Positions 44,224 to 53,703 are shown, numbered from the stretch's first letter. The stretch is DNA of 64,000 nt from an uncultured Celeribacter sp. (GCF_963675965.1 NZ_OY780935.1:62001-126000); one strand, 5' to 3'. The notes: generated by a model from the letters alone, not told the origin. Numbers and translations are program-made.

Positions 44224-47019
44224 ATGTCCCAGCCCATTGATATGTCGCATCGTATCACCCGCCTGCCGCGCGCCTTTGACCCGGAGCAGGGCGAAGACGC
44301 CCGCCGTGCCGTTCCTGATTTGCAAGGTGTCAGTGCGGATCTGGTGGCCGGGGCCGCAGGTTCTGCGCCTTATCTTCATGGTCTTGTGCTAAAGGAAGCC
44401 GATTGGATCACCGCGGCCTTTGACGATCCCATGGGGGCGCTGGCAGATGAATTTGCACGGATCGAGACGCTGCCATTCGACCAGATCGGCAGCGGGCTGC
44501 GTCAGGCCAAACGGCGTGTGGCGCTCTTGGTGGCGCTGTGTGACCTTGGGGGTGTCTGGGCGCTGGAGGATGTGACCGGCGCGCTGTCCCGGTTGGCGGA
44601 CCGGGCCACCCATGTTGCCTTGCGCGCACATGTGGCGCGCGAGATCACCAAGGGCAAAATCCCCGGTCAGGGCGAAGAGGATATCGAAAGCTGTGGCGGG
44701 ATGTTTGCCTTGGCGATGGGCAAACACGGCGCCGGGGAGCTGAATTATTCCTCCGACATTGATCTGATCTGCCTGTTCGACGAAACCCGCTTTGACGGCA
44801 TCGACCGGATGGAGGCGCGGGCCGGTTTCATCCGGGCCACGCGGCGGGCCATGGCGACCCTGTCGGATCTGACCGGCGAGGGCTATGTCTTTCGCACCGA
44901 TTTGCGCCTGCGGCCGGATCCGTCGGTCACGCCGGTCTGCTTTGCCGCTGACGCCGCAGAACGCTATTACGAAAGCGTGGGGCGCACATGGGAGCGCGCG
45001 GCCTATATCAAGGCGCGCGCCTGTGCCGGGGACGTGGCGGCGGGCGAACGTTTCCTCTCGCATCTGACGCCCTTTGTCTGGCGCAAGCACCTTGATTTCA
45101 ACGCCATCCGCGAAACCCATGATATGCGGTTGAAAATCCGGGCGCACAAGGGGCTGGGCGGGGCGCTGAAACTGGAAGGTCACAATATGAAGCTCGGACT
45201 GGGTGGCATCCGGGAAATCGAATTCTTCGCCCAGACCCGGCAGTTGATCGCGGGTGGGCGCGATCTGGAACTGCGCCTGCGCGGCACGGTTCCCGCGCTT
45301 GCGAAGCTGGCGGAAAAGGGCTGGGTCGATCCCGAGGTGGCCGAGGAGCTGAGCCGCGATTACGCAGCCCACCGCGAGGTTGAGCACCGGCTGCAAATGC
45401 TGCGTGATGCCCAGACCCATAGCCTGCCGACCGTGCCCGAGGAATTCGACCGTCTGGCCGCGTTGATGGGAACCTCGACCGAAGACATGCGGGCACAGAT
45501 CACGGAACGCTGCCTGCGGGTGCATGAGCTGACCGAAGAATTCTTTGCGCCTTCCGAGGCTGCACCCGTGCCCGAGCTGCCACAGGAACAACGCGAAATC
45601 ACTGCGCGCTGGTCGAGCTATCCCTGCCTGCGAACCGCGCGGGCGCAGGAAATTTTCGACCGGCTGCGGCCCGATCTTCTGGCGCGTATCCAACGGCTTG
45701 ATAAGCCCACTGAGGCGCTGCACCACTTGGACGGTTTTCTCAAGGGCCTGCCCGCGGGTGTGCAGCTTTTCGCGCTGTTCGAGGCCAATCCCCAACTGAT
45801 TGACCTGATCCTTGATATTGTCTCGACTGCGCCGCATCTGGCCCGCTACCTGTCCCGCAATGCCGGGGTGCTGGATGCGGTGATCGGTGGCAGCTTTTTT
45901 GCCCCTTGGCCGGGGCGTGCGGGGCTGACGGCGGATCTCTGCGCCGAGCTGGAACGGGCAGGCGATTATGAACGCCAGCTCGACACCTGCCGACGCTGGG
46001 CCAAGGAATGGCATTTCCGTGTCGGCGTGCATCAATTGCGCGATCTGATCACGGCCGATGAAGCCGGGGCACAATATTGCGATATCGCCGGGGCCTGTGT
46101 TGCGGGGCTTTATCCGCGTGTGGTCGAAGAATTTGCCCGCAAGCACGGCACGCCGCCGGGCCGCGGGGCGATGGTTCTGGGGATGGGTAGCCTTGGTGCC
46201 GGGCGGCTGACGGCGGCCTCCGATCTCGACATGATCGTGATCTATGACGCCGATGGGGTGGAGCAATCCGAGGGCAAACGCCCGTTGCCAGCGCGCAGCT
46301 ATTATGCGCGGCTGACCCAGGCGCTGGTCACCGCCATGACCGCGCAGACCGCCGAGGGGCGGCTTTATGAGGTCGATATGCGTCTGCGCCCCTCTGGCAA
46401 ACAGGGGCCGGTGGCGACCTCATTCGACAGTTTCCAAAGCTATCAGGAAACCGAAGCCTGGGTTTGGGAACATCTGGCATTGACCCGTGGGTCGGCGATT
46501 GCTGGCGATCCTGATCTGGTTGCGGCGGTCGATGGGTTTCGCAGGGCGCTGATCGCAAAATCCCGGGATGTCGATGATATCGCCCGGGAAACGCAGGAAA
46601 TGCGCGCCCGTCTGGCCGATGCCAAGCCGGGCAGCCCATGGGATCCCAAGAACGGACGGGGGCGGATGATGGACATCGAACTGATGGCAGAGGCGGCTGC
46701 TCTTGTGTCGGGGGCGCCGGTGCAGGATATTTACGAACAGCTCGGGGCTGGGCGCGATCTGGGCTGGATGAGCGCTCAGGAATATGAAACGCTGGTGGAA
46801 ACCTACCGGTTGATGTGGCGGTTGCAATCGGCGGCGCGTCTGTTGACCGGCGAACGGCTGGATCCCGAGGCTGTCGGCACTGGCGGGCGGGCGTTCTTGT
46901 TGCGCTCCAACGGCGCGGTGAGCATGGACGCCTTGGGCGAGGAACTCCGGTCGCGCGCTCAGGACGCCGCCGCGCTGATTGACCAGATCCTTGCCCGGCC
47001 GGTCCCGCAGACCCAGTGA
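44224..47019 (+). CDS. glnE: Bifunctional glutamine-synthetase adenylyltransferase/deadenylase
   Basis: About 931 residues with two nucleotidyltransferase domains. The N-terminal one (GKHGAGELNYSSDIDLICLFD, about 155-175) removes AMP and the C-terminal one (GMGSLGAGRLTAASDLDMIVIYD, about 650) adds AMP to glutamine synthetase; both show the DxD metal pair. PII proteins control the balance, so this ties GS activity to nitrogen status. GAGGAGG precedes ATG at 44224. Length is normal for alphaproteobacteria. Confidence 0.94.
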   Translation: MSQPIDMSHRITRLPRAFDPEQGEDARRAVPDLQGVSADLVAGAAGSAPYLHGLVLKEADWITAAFDDPMGALADEFARIETLPFDQIGSGLRQAKRRVALLVALCDLGGVWALEDVTGALSRLADRATHVALRAHVAREITKGKIPGQGEEDIESCGGMFALAMGKHGAGELNYSSDIDLICLFDETRFDGIDRMEARAGFIRATRRAMATLSDLTGEGYVFRTDLRLRPDPSVTPVCFAADAAERYYESVGRTWERAAYIKARACAGDVAAGERFLSHLTPFVWRKHLDFNAIRETHDMRLKIRAHKGLGGALKLEGHNMKLGLGGIREIEFFAQTRQLIAGGRDLELRLRGTVPALAKLAEKGWVDPEVAEELSRDYAAHREVEHRLQMLRDAQTHSLPTVPEEFDRLAALMGTSTEDMRAQITERCLRVHELTEEFFAPSEAAPVPELPQEQREITARWSSYPCLRTARAQEIFDRLRPDLLARIQRLDKPTEALHHLDGFLKGLPAGVQLFALFEANPQLIDLILDIVSTAPHLARYLSRNAGVLDAVIGGSFFAPWPGRAGLTADLCAELERAGDYERQLDTCRRWAKEWHFRVGVHQLRDLITADEAGAQYCDIAGACVAGLYPRVVEEFARKHGTPPGRGAMVLGMGSLGAGRLTAASDLDMIVIYDADGVEQSEGKRPLPARSYYARLTQALVTAMTAQTAEGRLYEVDMRLRPSGKQGPVATSFDSFQSYQETEAWVWEHLALTRGSAIAGDPDLVAAVDGFRRALIAKSRDVDDIARETQEMRARLADAKPGSPWDPKNGRGRMMDIELMAEAAALVSGAPVQDIYEQLGAGRDLGWMSAQEYETLVETYRLMWRLQSAARLLTGERLDPEAVGTGGRAFLLRSNGAVSMDALGEELRSRAQDAAALIDQILARPVPQTQ

Positions 47020-47054
47020 ACCGCCCCCTTCGGGGCTGACGACAGGAGGCCCGG

Positions 47055-47369
47055 ATGGCCCATAGAGACAGTTTTCCCGAAGTGGATGAAATACTGGATC
47101 CCGGCGGGTTGATCCGCGAAGCCTATCGTATGGAGTCGATGAGCCTGCCTGAGGCGCGGTCCATTTTCCTCGATTGGGCCATCAAATTGGCCCCCGAGGT
47201 GGATCCACAAATCGCGATCCGGCGTCTGCTGGCGCTCTATGGGGGGCGCGTGCCGCAGGTGCATCCCATGACGCAGGTTCTCACCGAAGGTCTGGGCAGC
47301 GTGGCACATCGTGGGCGGCGTCAGGGCGGCGCGCGGGCCCGGGCCGCCTGGAAACACACGCCGCAGTGA
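47055..47369 (+). CDS. Conserved hypothetical protein downstream of glnE
   Basis: A 104-residue protein without signal or membrane helix. Its centre is helical (LPEARSIFLDWAIKLAPEVDPQIAIRRLLALYG) and the C-terminus basic. ACAGGAGG lies just before the ATG and the gene follows glnE by 35 bases, so it is probably cotranscribed. I do not recognise a characterised family. Confidence 0.65.
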   Translation: MAHRDSFPEVDEILDPGGLIREAYRMESMSLPEARSIFLDWAIKLAPEVDPQIAIRRLLALYGGRVPQVHPMTQVLTEGLGSVAHRGRRQGGARARAAWKHTPQ

Positions 47370-47478
47370 TCCGGGTGTCATATCCCCGCTGCCGCTCTGG
47401 GCCAGAGACAAAGACGCAGCGGCAAGGCCGCGTGTTTTCAAAGCCTGGCCAAGAAGCGTTGTCGCTGCGTGGAGGCCG

Positions 47479-48120
47479 TCAGCATGGCAGGGCCGCAGCC
47501 TCGCGCGCCAGTTCCTCGATGGCTTTCCAGTCGCCTTTCTCCACCAGCGCGCCCGGCGCAACCCAGGAGCCGCCCACACACATGGTGTTGGACAGAGACA
47601 GGTAGTCGGGCGCGTTTTTTAGAGACACCCCGCCGGTCGGGCAGAATTTCATCTGCGGCAACGGCGCGCCGATCGCTTTGAGCGCGGGGGCGCCGCCGTT
47701 GGCCTCTGCCGGAAAGAATTTGGCGACGGTGTAGCCGCGCTCCAGAAGTTTCATCACATCCGAGGCAGTGGATGTGCCCGCCAGAAGTGGTAGGTCTTCG
47801 GCTTCGCAGGCGTCCAGAAGGATGTCCGTGGCGCCCGGCGAGACGCCGAATTTCGCGCCTGCGGCCTTGGCAGCTTTGACATCTGCCGGGCTGAGCAGGG
47901 TGCCCGCGCCGACGACGCCGCCTTCGACCTTGGCCATTTCCGCGATCACCTCCAGCGCGACCGGTGTGCGCAGCGTCACCTCAAGGGCAGGCAGGCCGCC
48001 GGCGACCAGAGCCTCGGCCAGCGGGCGGGCATGGGCCACATCCTTGACGACGAGCACGGGAACGACGGGGGCGAGGGCGCAGACTTCGGCGGTGCGTTGG
48101 CTAGCCTCTTGCGGGGTCAT
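47479..48120 (-). CDS. eda: 2-dehydro-3-deoxy-phosphogluconate aldolase (KDPG/KHG aldolase)
   Basis: A 213-residue class I aldolase: LEVTLRTPVALE (Glu at the active site), GAGTLLS, the Schiff-base Lys in VAKFFPAEANGG, and FCPTGGVS for the phosphate. It cleaves KDPG to pyruvate and glyceraldehyde 3-phosphate, the last Entner-Doudoroff step. ATG at 48120 is preceded by AAGGATG. A TTAGCGCTAA operator lies 40 bases upstream, the same as before edd, although two autotransporter genes now separate the pair. Confidence 0.94.
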   Translation of the reverse strand: MTPQEASQRTAEVCALAPVVPVLVVKDVAHARPLAEALVAGGLPALEVTLRTPVALEVIAEMAKVEGGVVGAGTLLSPADVKAAKAAGAKFGVSPGATDILLDACEAEDLPLLAGTSTASDVMKLLERGYTVAKFFPAEANGGAPALKAIGAPLPQMKFCPTGGVSLKNAPDYLSLSNTMCVGGSWVAPGALVEKGDWKAIEELAREAAALPC

Positions 48121-48160
48121 GGGACATCCTTTCTGACGGGACAAAATTCGGTCGACTTTG

Positions 48161-48170
48161 TTAGCGCTAA
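48161..48170. promoter_or_regulatory. LacI-type operator upstream of eda
   Basis: TGTTAGCGCTAAAA contains the perfect palindrome TTAGCGCTAA, with the central CG typical of LacI-family operators. A longer version stands before edd at 55704-55715. Confidence 0.7.
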
Positions 48171-48321
48171 AATTTGCGCTGACCCTAACGCCAATTCCTG
48201 CAGAATGAAACTCACAAGATGGCGCGGTACGCGCCAAAAATCATCTTCCAACTGACGGATTTGTCAATCCTAAGTGCAATTGCATTGCGGCAATGCATCT
48301 GGTGAGGTCGTTTGTATCAGG

Positions 48322-48358
48322 ACAACACCCTCGGTGCCGCTGGCGCCGGGGGTATTGT
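48322..48358. repeat. 17-bp stem hairpin between autotransporter 1 and eda
   Basis: Positions 48322-48338 and 48342-48358 are complementary over 17 bases, allowing three G-U pairs, around a GCT loop. No T-run follows on either strand. On the minus strand it lies after the first autotransporter and about 200 bases before eda. It could end or process the upstream transcript. Confidence 0.6.
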
Positions 48359-48395
48359 CTGCTCTGTCGATTTTTCTGGCCGCGCTTGTCAGGCC

Positions 48396-50651
48396 TCAGA
48401 AATTGAGGGCATATTCCATGGCGAAGCTTGTGGTGAGGCTGTCGCCGAAGGTGGGTTGTCCCATGCGCAGTGTGCCCGAGATGCTTGCGGCATTGGCGAG
48501 CGTATGGACGTAGCCGAGCGAGAATGCGGCGCGGGTGTCGTTGCGCTCCAGCGCGCTGGTGAGGGTGAAGGGCTCTGGCTCTTCCGCGTCGATGGTGCCG
48601 GTGAGGCTCAGCGGGTCGGCGTCGAGATCGTGGATCAGATCCAGCCCGAGGGTGAGCCGGCCCATGGGGCTGATCTGATAGCTGCCATCGAGGCCGACTG
48701 TGGCCGAGGTGCGTTTGAGCGTGGCGCTGTCCCAGCTTGCGTTGAAGTCGGAGCCGGTTTCCTCATAAGCGTCCATATCGGTGGTGATATGGGTGAGGCC
48801 CATGCGGGGGGTAAGGGTCCAGCCGGTGGGCAGGGCCATGCCATATCCGACGGTGGCGGAGGCGGCGGTGCTGGTGAGGCTGCTGTCGCCATTGCCGATC
48901 ATGACATAGTCGAAGGCATCGCCGCGATCGAGGGCGACATCCTGATCGGCATAGCCGACGGCGGCGCTGATCCTGAGGCCGGTTGCGGCGGGGGCATAGC
49001 TGGCCCAGAGGCTGGCGCCCTTGCTGTTGTCGGCGTCGATCTGGCTGTGCTCGGCCTCGGATGTGGCCAGATGCAGGGCGCCGCCGAGGGTGAGACCGGG
49101 GGCGAGGCCGAAGCCATAGGAGAGCATGGCCATCCGATCGGTCTGGGCGCCCAGATCGCCATCGGCGCCGGTGCGTGCGAGCAGCCCGCCGACGCGGGCG
49201 CAGCCCCCGTCGAGCAGGGCGGGGCAGGCGGCGGCCATGAGCTGTTCTGGCAGGCGCTGATGTTGGTCGATGGCGGCCTCGGTATCGGCGACACGGGCCG
49301 GGTAAGAGGCCAGCATGTTGCCCAGATCCTGCACCCCGTTGCGCCAGACCACCGCGCGGTAAGTGTCGTTGGTTCCCGGATCATTGTCGTAATCGTCCCG
49401 GGCGGTGCCGATGATGATCGATCCGTCATCAGAGATAAATTCGGTGGTTGAATAGGAGGTGGTTTCGGTCAGATCGGCGAGCAGCACCGTGCCGGTGTCT
49501 TCGGTCCAGACGAAGGCTCTATAGTTGCTCATCTCCTCGGTTCTGACGCGTCCGACGATCACCTCGCCCGTGTAAGATGCGGCATAGGCCGTCGCATAGT
49601 CTACTGCAGATCCTGTATCGGGGCCGGGGAGCATATGGATGGTGCCATCCGCGTCCCAATAGACCGCCCGGTCTGCGCCATCGTCCAGATCCGAGGTGCC
49701 GACCGAGATTTGCCCGTTGCCGGCGAGATCCCAGATATAGGCGTGGGGCGCGACGGCGGACAGGGGCTCCATCTGTGTTGCGACGAGATCGCCCGAGGCC
49801 TGAATGTCATAGCGGATCACCCCAAGGTCGCCATCGCTGGTTGTGCCCTGGCCATAGACGGCGGTGCCATCCCGGCTGACTTCCATGCCGTAAAACTCCA
49901 GGTCACCGAAGCCGTCAAGCGGGGTGACCTCACCGGTGGCCTCCCAGACGTCTTTGCGCCACAGAAAGGCTCTGCGGTCAGATCCATTCGTGGCGGTGTT
50001 GCTGGTGATAACGGCGACCGTGCCGTCATAAGACACGCCACGGACATAGGTCGCATATGCGTTTTCCCTGATACTCCCAAAATCCTGCCACTCTCCGTCA
50101 TCCAGATCGAGATAGAGCAGGTGGGCGACGTCGGATGGGTCACGCGCATTGGAAAACGCCGTGCGGCCATCGCCGCTGAAATTGACTGTGGCGGTGAAGC
50201 CAGCCGGGTCGAGCAGGGGCACCTCATAGCGCAGGTCGTTTTCCAGATCGTAGATGACGCCGACGCCGTTCCCCGAGAAGCCGATTGTATATTCCTGAAC
50301 ATAGAGAGTGTTGCCATTCATGCTGAGAGAGGTATGGATCGAATTGGTTGAGCCGCTTGAAAGGGTCAGGGGGATCGTGGTGATTTCACCGGTTTTCAGA
50401 TCCCAGAGAAAGGAACGCCTGTTGTCGCTGACCCCGCTATATCCGCTGACCAGAAGGCCGTTCCATGTGGTCGAATACGCGGTGGTGCCGTATGTATCGT
50501 TGTCATCCCGGGTGCCGGGCGAGCAGACCTCGCCTGGCTCAAGGTCGAGGATCGAGCATGTTTCATAGGCCAGCGCCGGGGAGATGGTGCTCAGCAGCAG
50601 CCCGGCGGTGCCGAGCAGCAGGCGGGTTTTGGTGCGGGGGGAAAGGGTCAT
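48396..50651 (-). CDS. HAF-repeat autotransporter, copy 1
   Basis: A 751-residue outer-membrane protein. Signal peptide about 1-28 (ending SPALAYE); passenger about 29-470 with about six HAF-like blade motifs (AFLWRKD, AVYWDADG, AFVWTEDTG, AVVWRNGVQDLG) suggesting a beta-propeller; then an autotransporter beta-barrel (about 490-751, MLSYGFGLAPGLTLGGAL to the terminal Phe in EYALNF). Cysteines near the N-terminus and in AACPALLDGGC may pair. ATG at 50651 is preceded by AAAGGA. It is one of two tandem copies between edd and eda. Function is unknown; adhesion or surface binding is a guess. Confidence 0.85.
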   Translation of the reverse strand: MTLSPRTKTRLLLGTAGLLLSTISPALAYETCSILDLEPGEVCSPGTRDDNDTYGTTAYSTTWNGLLVSGYSGVSDNRRSFLWDLKTGEITTIPLTLSSGSTNSIHTSLSMNGNTLYVQEYTIGFSGNGVGVIYDLENDLRYEVPLLDPAGFTATVNFSGDGRTAFSNARDPSDVAHLLYLDLDDGEWQDFGSIRENAYATYVRGVSYDGTVAVITSNTATNGSDRRAFLWRKDVWEATGEVTPLDGFGDLEFYGMEVSRDGTAVYGQGTTSDGDLGVIRYDIQASGDLVATQMEPLSAVAPHAYIWDLAGNGQISVGTSDLDDGADRAVYWDADGTIHMLPGPDTGSAVDYATAYAASYTGEVIVGRVRTEEMSNYRAFVWTEDTGTVLLADLTETTSYSTTEFISDDGSIIIGTARDDYDNDPGTNDTYRAVVWRNGVQDLGNMLASYPARVADTEAAIDQHQRLPEQLMAAACPALLDGGCARVGGLLARTGADGDLGAQTDRMAMLSYGFGLAPGLTLGGALHLATSEAEHSQIDADNSKGASLWASYAPAATGLRISAAVGYADQDVALDRGDAFDYVMIGNGDSSLTSTAASATVGYGMALPTGWTLTPRMGLTHITTDMDAYEETGSDFNASWDSATLKRTSATVGLDGSYQISPMGRLTLGLDLIHDLDADPLSLTGTIDAEEPEPFTLTSALERNDTRAAFSLGYVHTLANAASISGTLRMGQPTFGDSLTTSFAMEYALNF

Positions 50652-51041
50652 CGGTCTGTCCTTTGTCTGGTCTGTCGGAGGCGCACACCCTGTGGCATGT
50701 CGTGCCTTGTTGTGCGGGCCTGTCGGCCGGGGGCTTGAGGCTGGCGGTGAGCCGGGCTGTGGATGTGGGGCCTTCGACGGTTGGTGCTTTGGCAAAGCCT
50801 GTTGGGGCCGGTTGGGGCCGGTTTTGGAAATGAGGCGACGCAAATGATTCGCCGTCTCCGCGATCCCCTGCAGGCTGGGGCAAAGGGCTTTCTGTCCGGT
50901 TAATGCGAATGCGGGGGCGTGGCGGCTGTGACCGCGGCGCAACGGGGAGAGAGACCTGCAGCCAGAAAAAAGGCGCCCCGGTCGGGACGCCTTTTCCGAT
51001 CTGTACCTGATGGCGGCATTGCTGGCCGCGCTTGTCAGCGT
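50652..51041. other. Leader of autotransporter 1 and terminator of autotransporter 2
   Basis: No gene is called in these 390 bases. The 50652-50945 part is a near copy of the leader before autotransporter 2, including a repeated GTTGGGGCCG motif. An open frame runs through it, in frame with the autotransporter, but its basic Pro-rich sequence is not family-like. The signal peptide and ribosome site fix the start at 50651. Confidence 0.6.
50966..50995 (-). terminator. Terminator of autotransporter 2
   Basis: On the minus strand GGCGTCCCG-AC-CGGGGCGCC forms a 9-pair stem (one G-U) followed by T6. It lies about 46 bases after the stop of copy 2, so the two copies are probably separate transcripts. 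Confidence 0.85.
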
Positions 51042-53297
51042 TCAGAAATTGAGGGCGTATTCCATGGCGAAGCTTGTGGTGAGGCTGTCGCCGAAGGTGG
51101 GTTGTCCCATGCGCAGTGTGCCCGAGATGCTGGCGGCATTGGCGAGCGTATGGACATAGCCGAGCGAGAATGCGGCGCGGGTGTCGTTGCGCTCCAGCGC
51201 GCTGGTGAGGGTGAAGGGCTCTGGCTCTTCCGCGTCGATGGTGCCGGTGAGGCTGAGCGGGTCGGCGTCGAGATCGTGGATCAGATCCAGCCCGAGGGTG
51301 AGCCGGCCCATGGGGCTGATCTGATAGCTGCCATCGAGGCCGACTGTGGCCGAGGTGCGTTTGAGCGTGGCGCTGTCCCAGCTTGCGTTGAAGTCGGAGC
51401 CTGTTTCCTCATAGGCGTCCATATCGGTGGTGATATGGGTGAGGCCCATGCGGGGGGTAAGGGTCCAGCCGGTGGGCAGGGCCATGCCATATCCGACGGT
51501 GGCGGAGGCGGCGGTGCTGGTGAGGCTGCTGTCGCCATTGCCGATCATGACATAGTCGAAGGCATCGCCGCGATCGAGGGCGACATCCTGATCGGCATAG
51601 CCGACGGCGGCGCTGATCCTGAGGCCGGTTGCGGCGGGGGCATAGCTGGCCCAGAGGCTGGCGCCCTTGCTGTTGTCGGCGTCGATCTGGCTGTGCTCGG
51701 CCTCGGATGTGGCCAGATGCAGGGCGCCGCCGAGGGTGAGGCCGGGGGCGAGGCCGAAGCCATAGGAGAGCATGGCCATCCGATCGGTCTGGGCGCCCAG
51801 ATCGCCATCGGCGCCGGTGCGTGCAAGCAGCCCGCCGACGCGGGCGCAGCCCCCGTCGAGCAGAGCGGGGCAGGCGGCGGCCATGAGCTGTTCGGGCAAG
51901 CGCTGATGCTGGTCGATAGCGGCCTCGGTGTCGGCGACGCGGGCCGGGTAGGAGGCCAGCATGTTTTCCAGATCCTGCACCCCGTTGCGCCAGACCACCG
52001 TGCGGCTGTTGTTGTTGGTTCCCGTATCATTGTCGTAATCGTCATAGGCGTTGCCGATGATGATTGTGCCGTCATCCGAAATGTAGCTGGCGCCTGAATG
52101 GGCGGTGGTTTCGGTCAGATCGGCGAGCAGCACCGTACCGGTGTCTTCGGTCCAGACGAAGGCTTTATAGGCGCTCATCGCCTCGGTTCTGACGCGTCCG
52201 ACGATCACCTTGCCCGTGTAAGATGCGGCAAAGGCCTCCGCAAAGTCTACTGCAGACCCTGTATCCGGGCCGGGGAGCAAATGGATGGTGCCATCCGTGT
52301 CCCAATAGACCGCCCGGTTTGTGCCATCGTCCAGATCCGAGGTGCCGACCGAGATTTGCCCGTTGCCGGCGAGATCCGAGATATAGGCGTGGGGGGTGAT
52401 CACGGACAGGGGCTCCATCTGCGTTGCGACCAGATCGCCCGAGGCCTGAATGTCATAGCGGATCACCCCAACGTCGCCATCGCTGTTTATGCCCTGGCCA
52501 TAGACGGCGGTGCCATCCCGGCTGACTTCCATGCCGTAAAACTGCCGGTCACCGAAGCCGTCAAGCGGGGTGACCTCACCGGTGGCCTCCCAGACGTCTT
52601 TGCGCCACAGAAAGGCTCTGCGGTCAGATCCATTCGTGGCGGTGTTGCTGGTGATGACGGCGACCGTGCCGTCATAAGACACGCCACGGACATAGGTCGC
52701 ATATGCGTTTTCCCTGATACTCCCAAAATCCTGCCACTCTCCGTCATCCAGATCGAGATAGAGCAGGTGGGCGACGTCGGATGGGTCACGCGCATAGGAA
52801 AACGCCGTGCGGCCATCGCCGCTGAAATTGACTGTGGCGGTGTAGCCAGCCGGGTCGAGCAGGGGCACCTCATAGCGCAGGTCGTTTTCCAGATCGTAGA
52901 TGACGCCGACGCCGTCCTCCCAGGGGCCGGTGGTATATTCCTGAACATAGAGAGTGTTGCCATTCATGCTGAGATAGGTATGGAGCGAATGGGTTGAGCC
53001 GCTTGAAAGGGTCAGAGGGATCATGGTGATTTCACCGGTTTTCAGATCCCAGAGAAAGGAACGCCTGTTGCCGCTGATCCCGCTATATCCGCTGACCAGA
53101 AGGCCGTTCCATGTGGTCGAATACGCGGTGGTGGCGTATGTATCGTTGTCATCCCGGGTGCCGGGCGAGCAGACCTCGCCAGGGGTGAGGTCCACGGGGG
53201 CACAGATGTCATAGGCCAGCGCCGGGGAGATGGTGCTCAGCATCAGCCCGGCGGTGCCGAGCAGCAGGCGGGTTTTGGTGCGGGGGGAAAGGGTCAT
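51042..53297 (-). CDS. HAF-repeat autotransporter, copy 2
   Basis: A 751-residue tandem paralogue of copy 1, with the same signal peptide, propeller-like passenger and barrel. The C-terminal 270 residues (from about NMLASYPARV to the end) read identical in both copies by eye, while the passenger differs at clusters of positions: DICAPVDLTPGEVC versus ETCSILDLEPGEVC, TGPWEDGVG versus IGFSGNGVG, AHSGASYISDDG versus SYSTTEFISDDG. ATG at 53297 has the same AAAGGA site. The pattern suggests passenger diversification with barrel conservation or gene conversion. Confidence 0.85.
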   Translation of the reverse strand: MTLSPRTKTRLLLGTAGLMLSTISPALAYDICAPVDLTPGEVCSPGTRDDNDTYATTAYSTTWNGLLVSGYSGISGNRRSFLWDLKTGEITMIPLTLSSGSTHSLHTYLSMNGNTLYVQEYTTGPWEDGVGVIYDLENDLRYEVPLLDPAGYTATVNFSGDGRTAFSYARDPSDVAHLLYLDLDDGEWQDFGSIRENAYATYVRGVSYDGTVAVITSNTATNGSDRRAFLWRKDVWEATGEVTPLDGFGDRQFYGMEVSRDGTAVYGQGINSDGDVGVIRYDIQASGDLVATQMEPLSVITPHAYISDLAGNGQISVGTSDLDDGTNRAVYWDTDGTIHLLPGPDTGSAVDFAEAFAASYTGKVIVGRVRTEAMSAYKAFVWTEDTGTVLLADLTETTAHSGASYISDDGTIIIGNAYDDYDNDTGTNNNSRTVVWRNGVQDLENMLASYPARVADTEAAIDQHQRLPEQLMAAACPALLDGGCARVGGLLARTGADGDLGAQTDRMAMLSYGFGLAPGLTLGGALHLATSEAEHSQIDADNSKGASLWASYAPAATGLRISAAVGYADQDVALDRGDAFDYVMIGNGDSSLTSTAASATVGYGMALPTGWTLTPRMGLTHITTDMDAYEETGSDFNASWDSATLKRTSATVGLDGSYQISPMGRLTLGLDLIHDLDADPLSLTGTIDAEEPEPFTLTSALERNDTRAAFSLGYVHTLANAASISGTLRMGQPTFGDSLTTSFAMEYALNF

Positions 53298-53703
53298 CGG
53301 TCTGTCCTTTGTCTGGTCTGTCGGTGTCTGGTCTGTCGGAGGCGCACACCCTGTGGCATGTCGTGCCTGTGAGACCTGCCTGTCAGCCGGGGGCTTAAGG
53401 CTGGCGGTGAGCCGGGCTGTGGATGTGGGGCCTTCGACGGTTGGTGCTTTGGCAAAGCCTGTTGGGGCCGGTTGGGGCCGGTTTTGGAAATGAGGCGACG
53501 CAAATGATTCGCCGTCTCCGCGATCCCCTGCAGGCTGGGGCAAAGCGCTTTCTGTCTGGTTAATGCGGCTGCGGGGGCATGGCGGCTGTGATCGCGGCGC
53601 AACGGGGGATGTCCTCGATGCTGTGCCTGGTGTGACGACAGGATAAAAAAGGCGCCCCGATCGGGACGCCTTTGCAATGGTGTGACGGCTGTGCTTGCCC
53701 GGA
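53298..53703. other. Leader of autotransporter 2 and downstream region of edd
   Basis: No gene is called. Contents are the duplicated autotransporter leader (53298-53604), with its 15-base microrepeat at about 53310-53340, and the edd terminator. The in-frame open stretch upstream of 53297 runs into edd antisense and is not coding. Confidence 0.6.
53645..53673 (-). terminator. Terminator of edd
   Basis: On the minus strand GGCGTCCCG-AT-CGGGGCGCC is followed by T6, 30 bases after the edd stop. It is nearly identical to the terminator after autotransporter 2, which suggests this element was part of the duplication or was copied with it. Confidence 0.85.

Larger units (their letters stand above)
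48377..53604. repeat. Tandem duplication of about 2.6 kb (autotransporter plus leader)
   Basis: Unit 1 spans about 48377-50945 and unit 2 about 51024-53604. Similarity covers the gene, the leader and a few bases after the stop (CTGGCCGCGCTTGTCAG in both). The leaders differ by a 15-base tandem repeat (GTCTGGTCTGTCGG type) present once in unit 1 and twice in unit 2. Ends were judged by eye. Confidence 0.85.

Noticed and set aside
44389..46266. 625-codon minus-strand frame opposite glnE
   Set aside because: It overlaps the catalytic domains of GlnE and lacks any recognisable motif.
48312..52097. Long Gly/Ala-rich plus-strand frames opposite both autotransporters
   Set aside because: Their GEAGG/GADLI repeats arise from reading the barrel codons backwards. 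No start site, and minus-strand genes have signal peptides and a proper barrel end.
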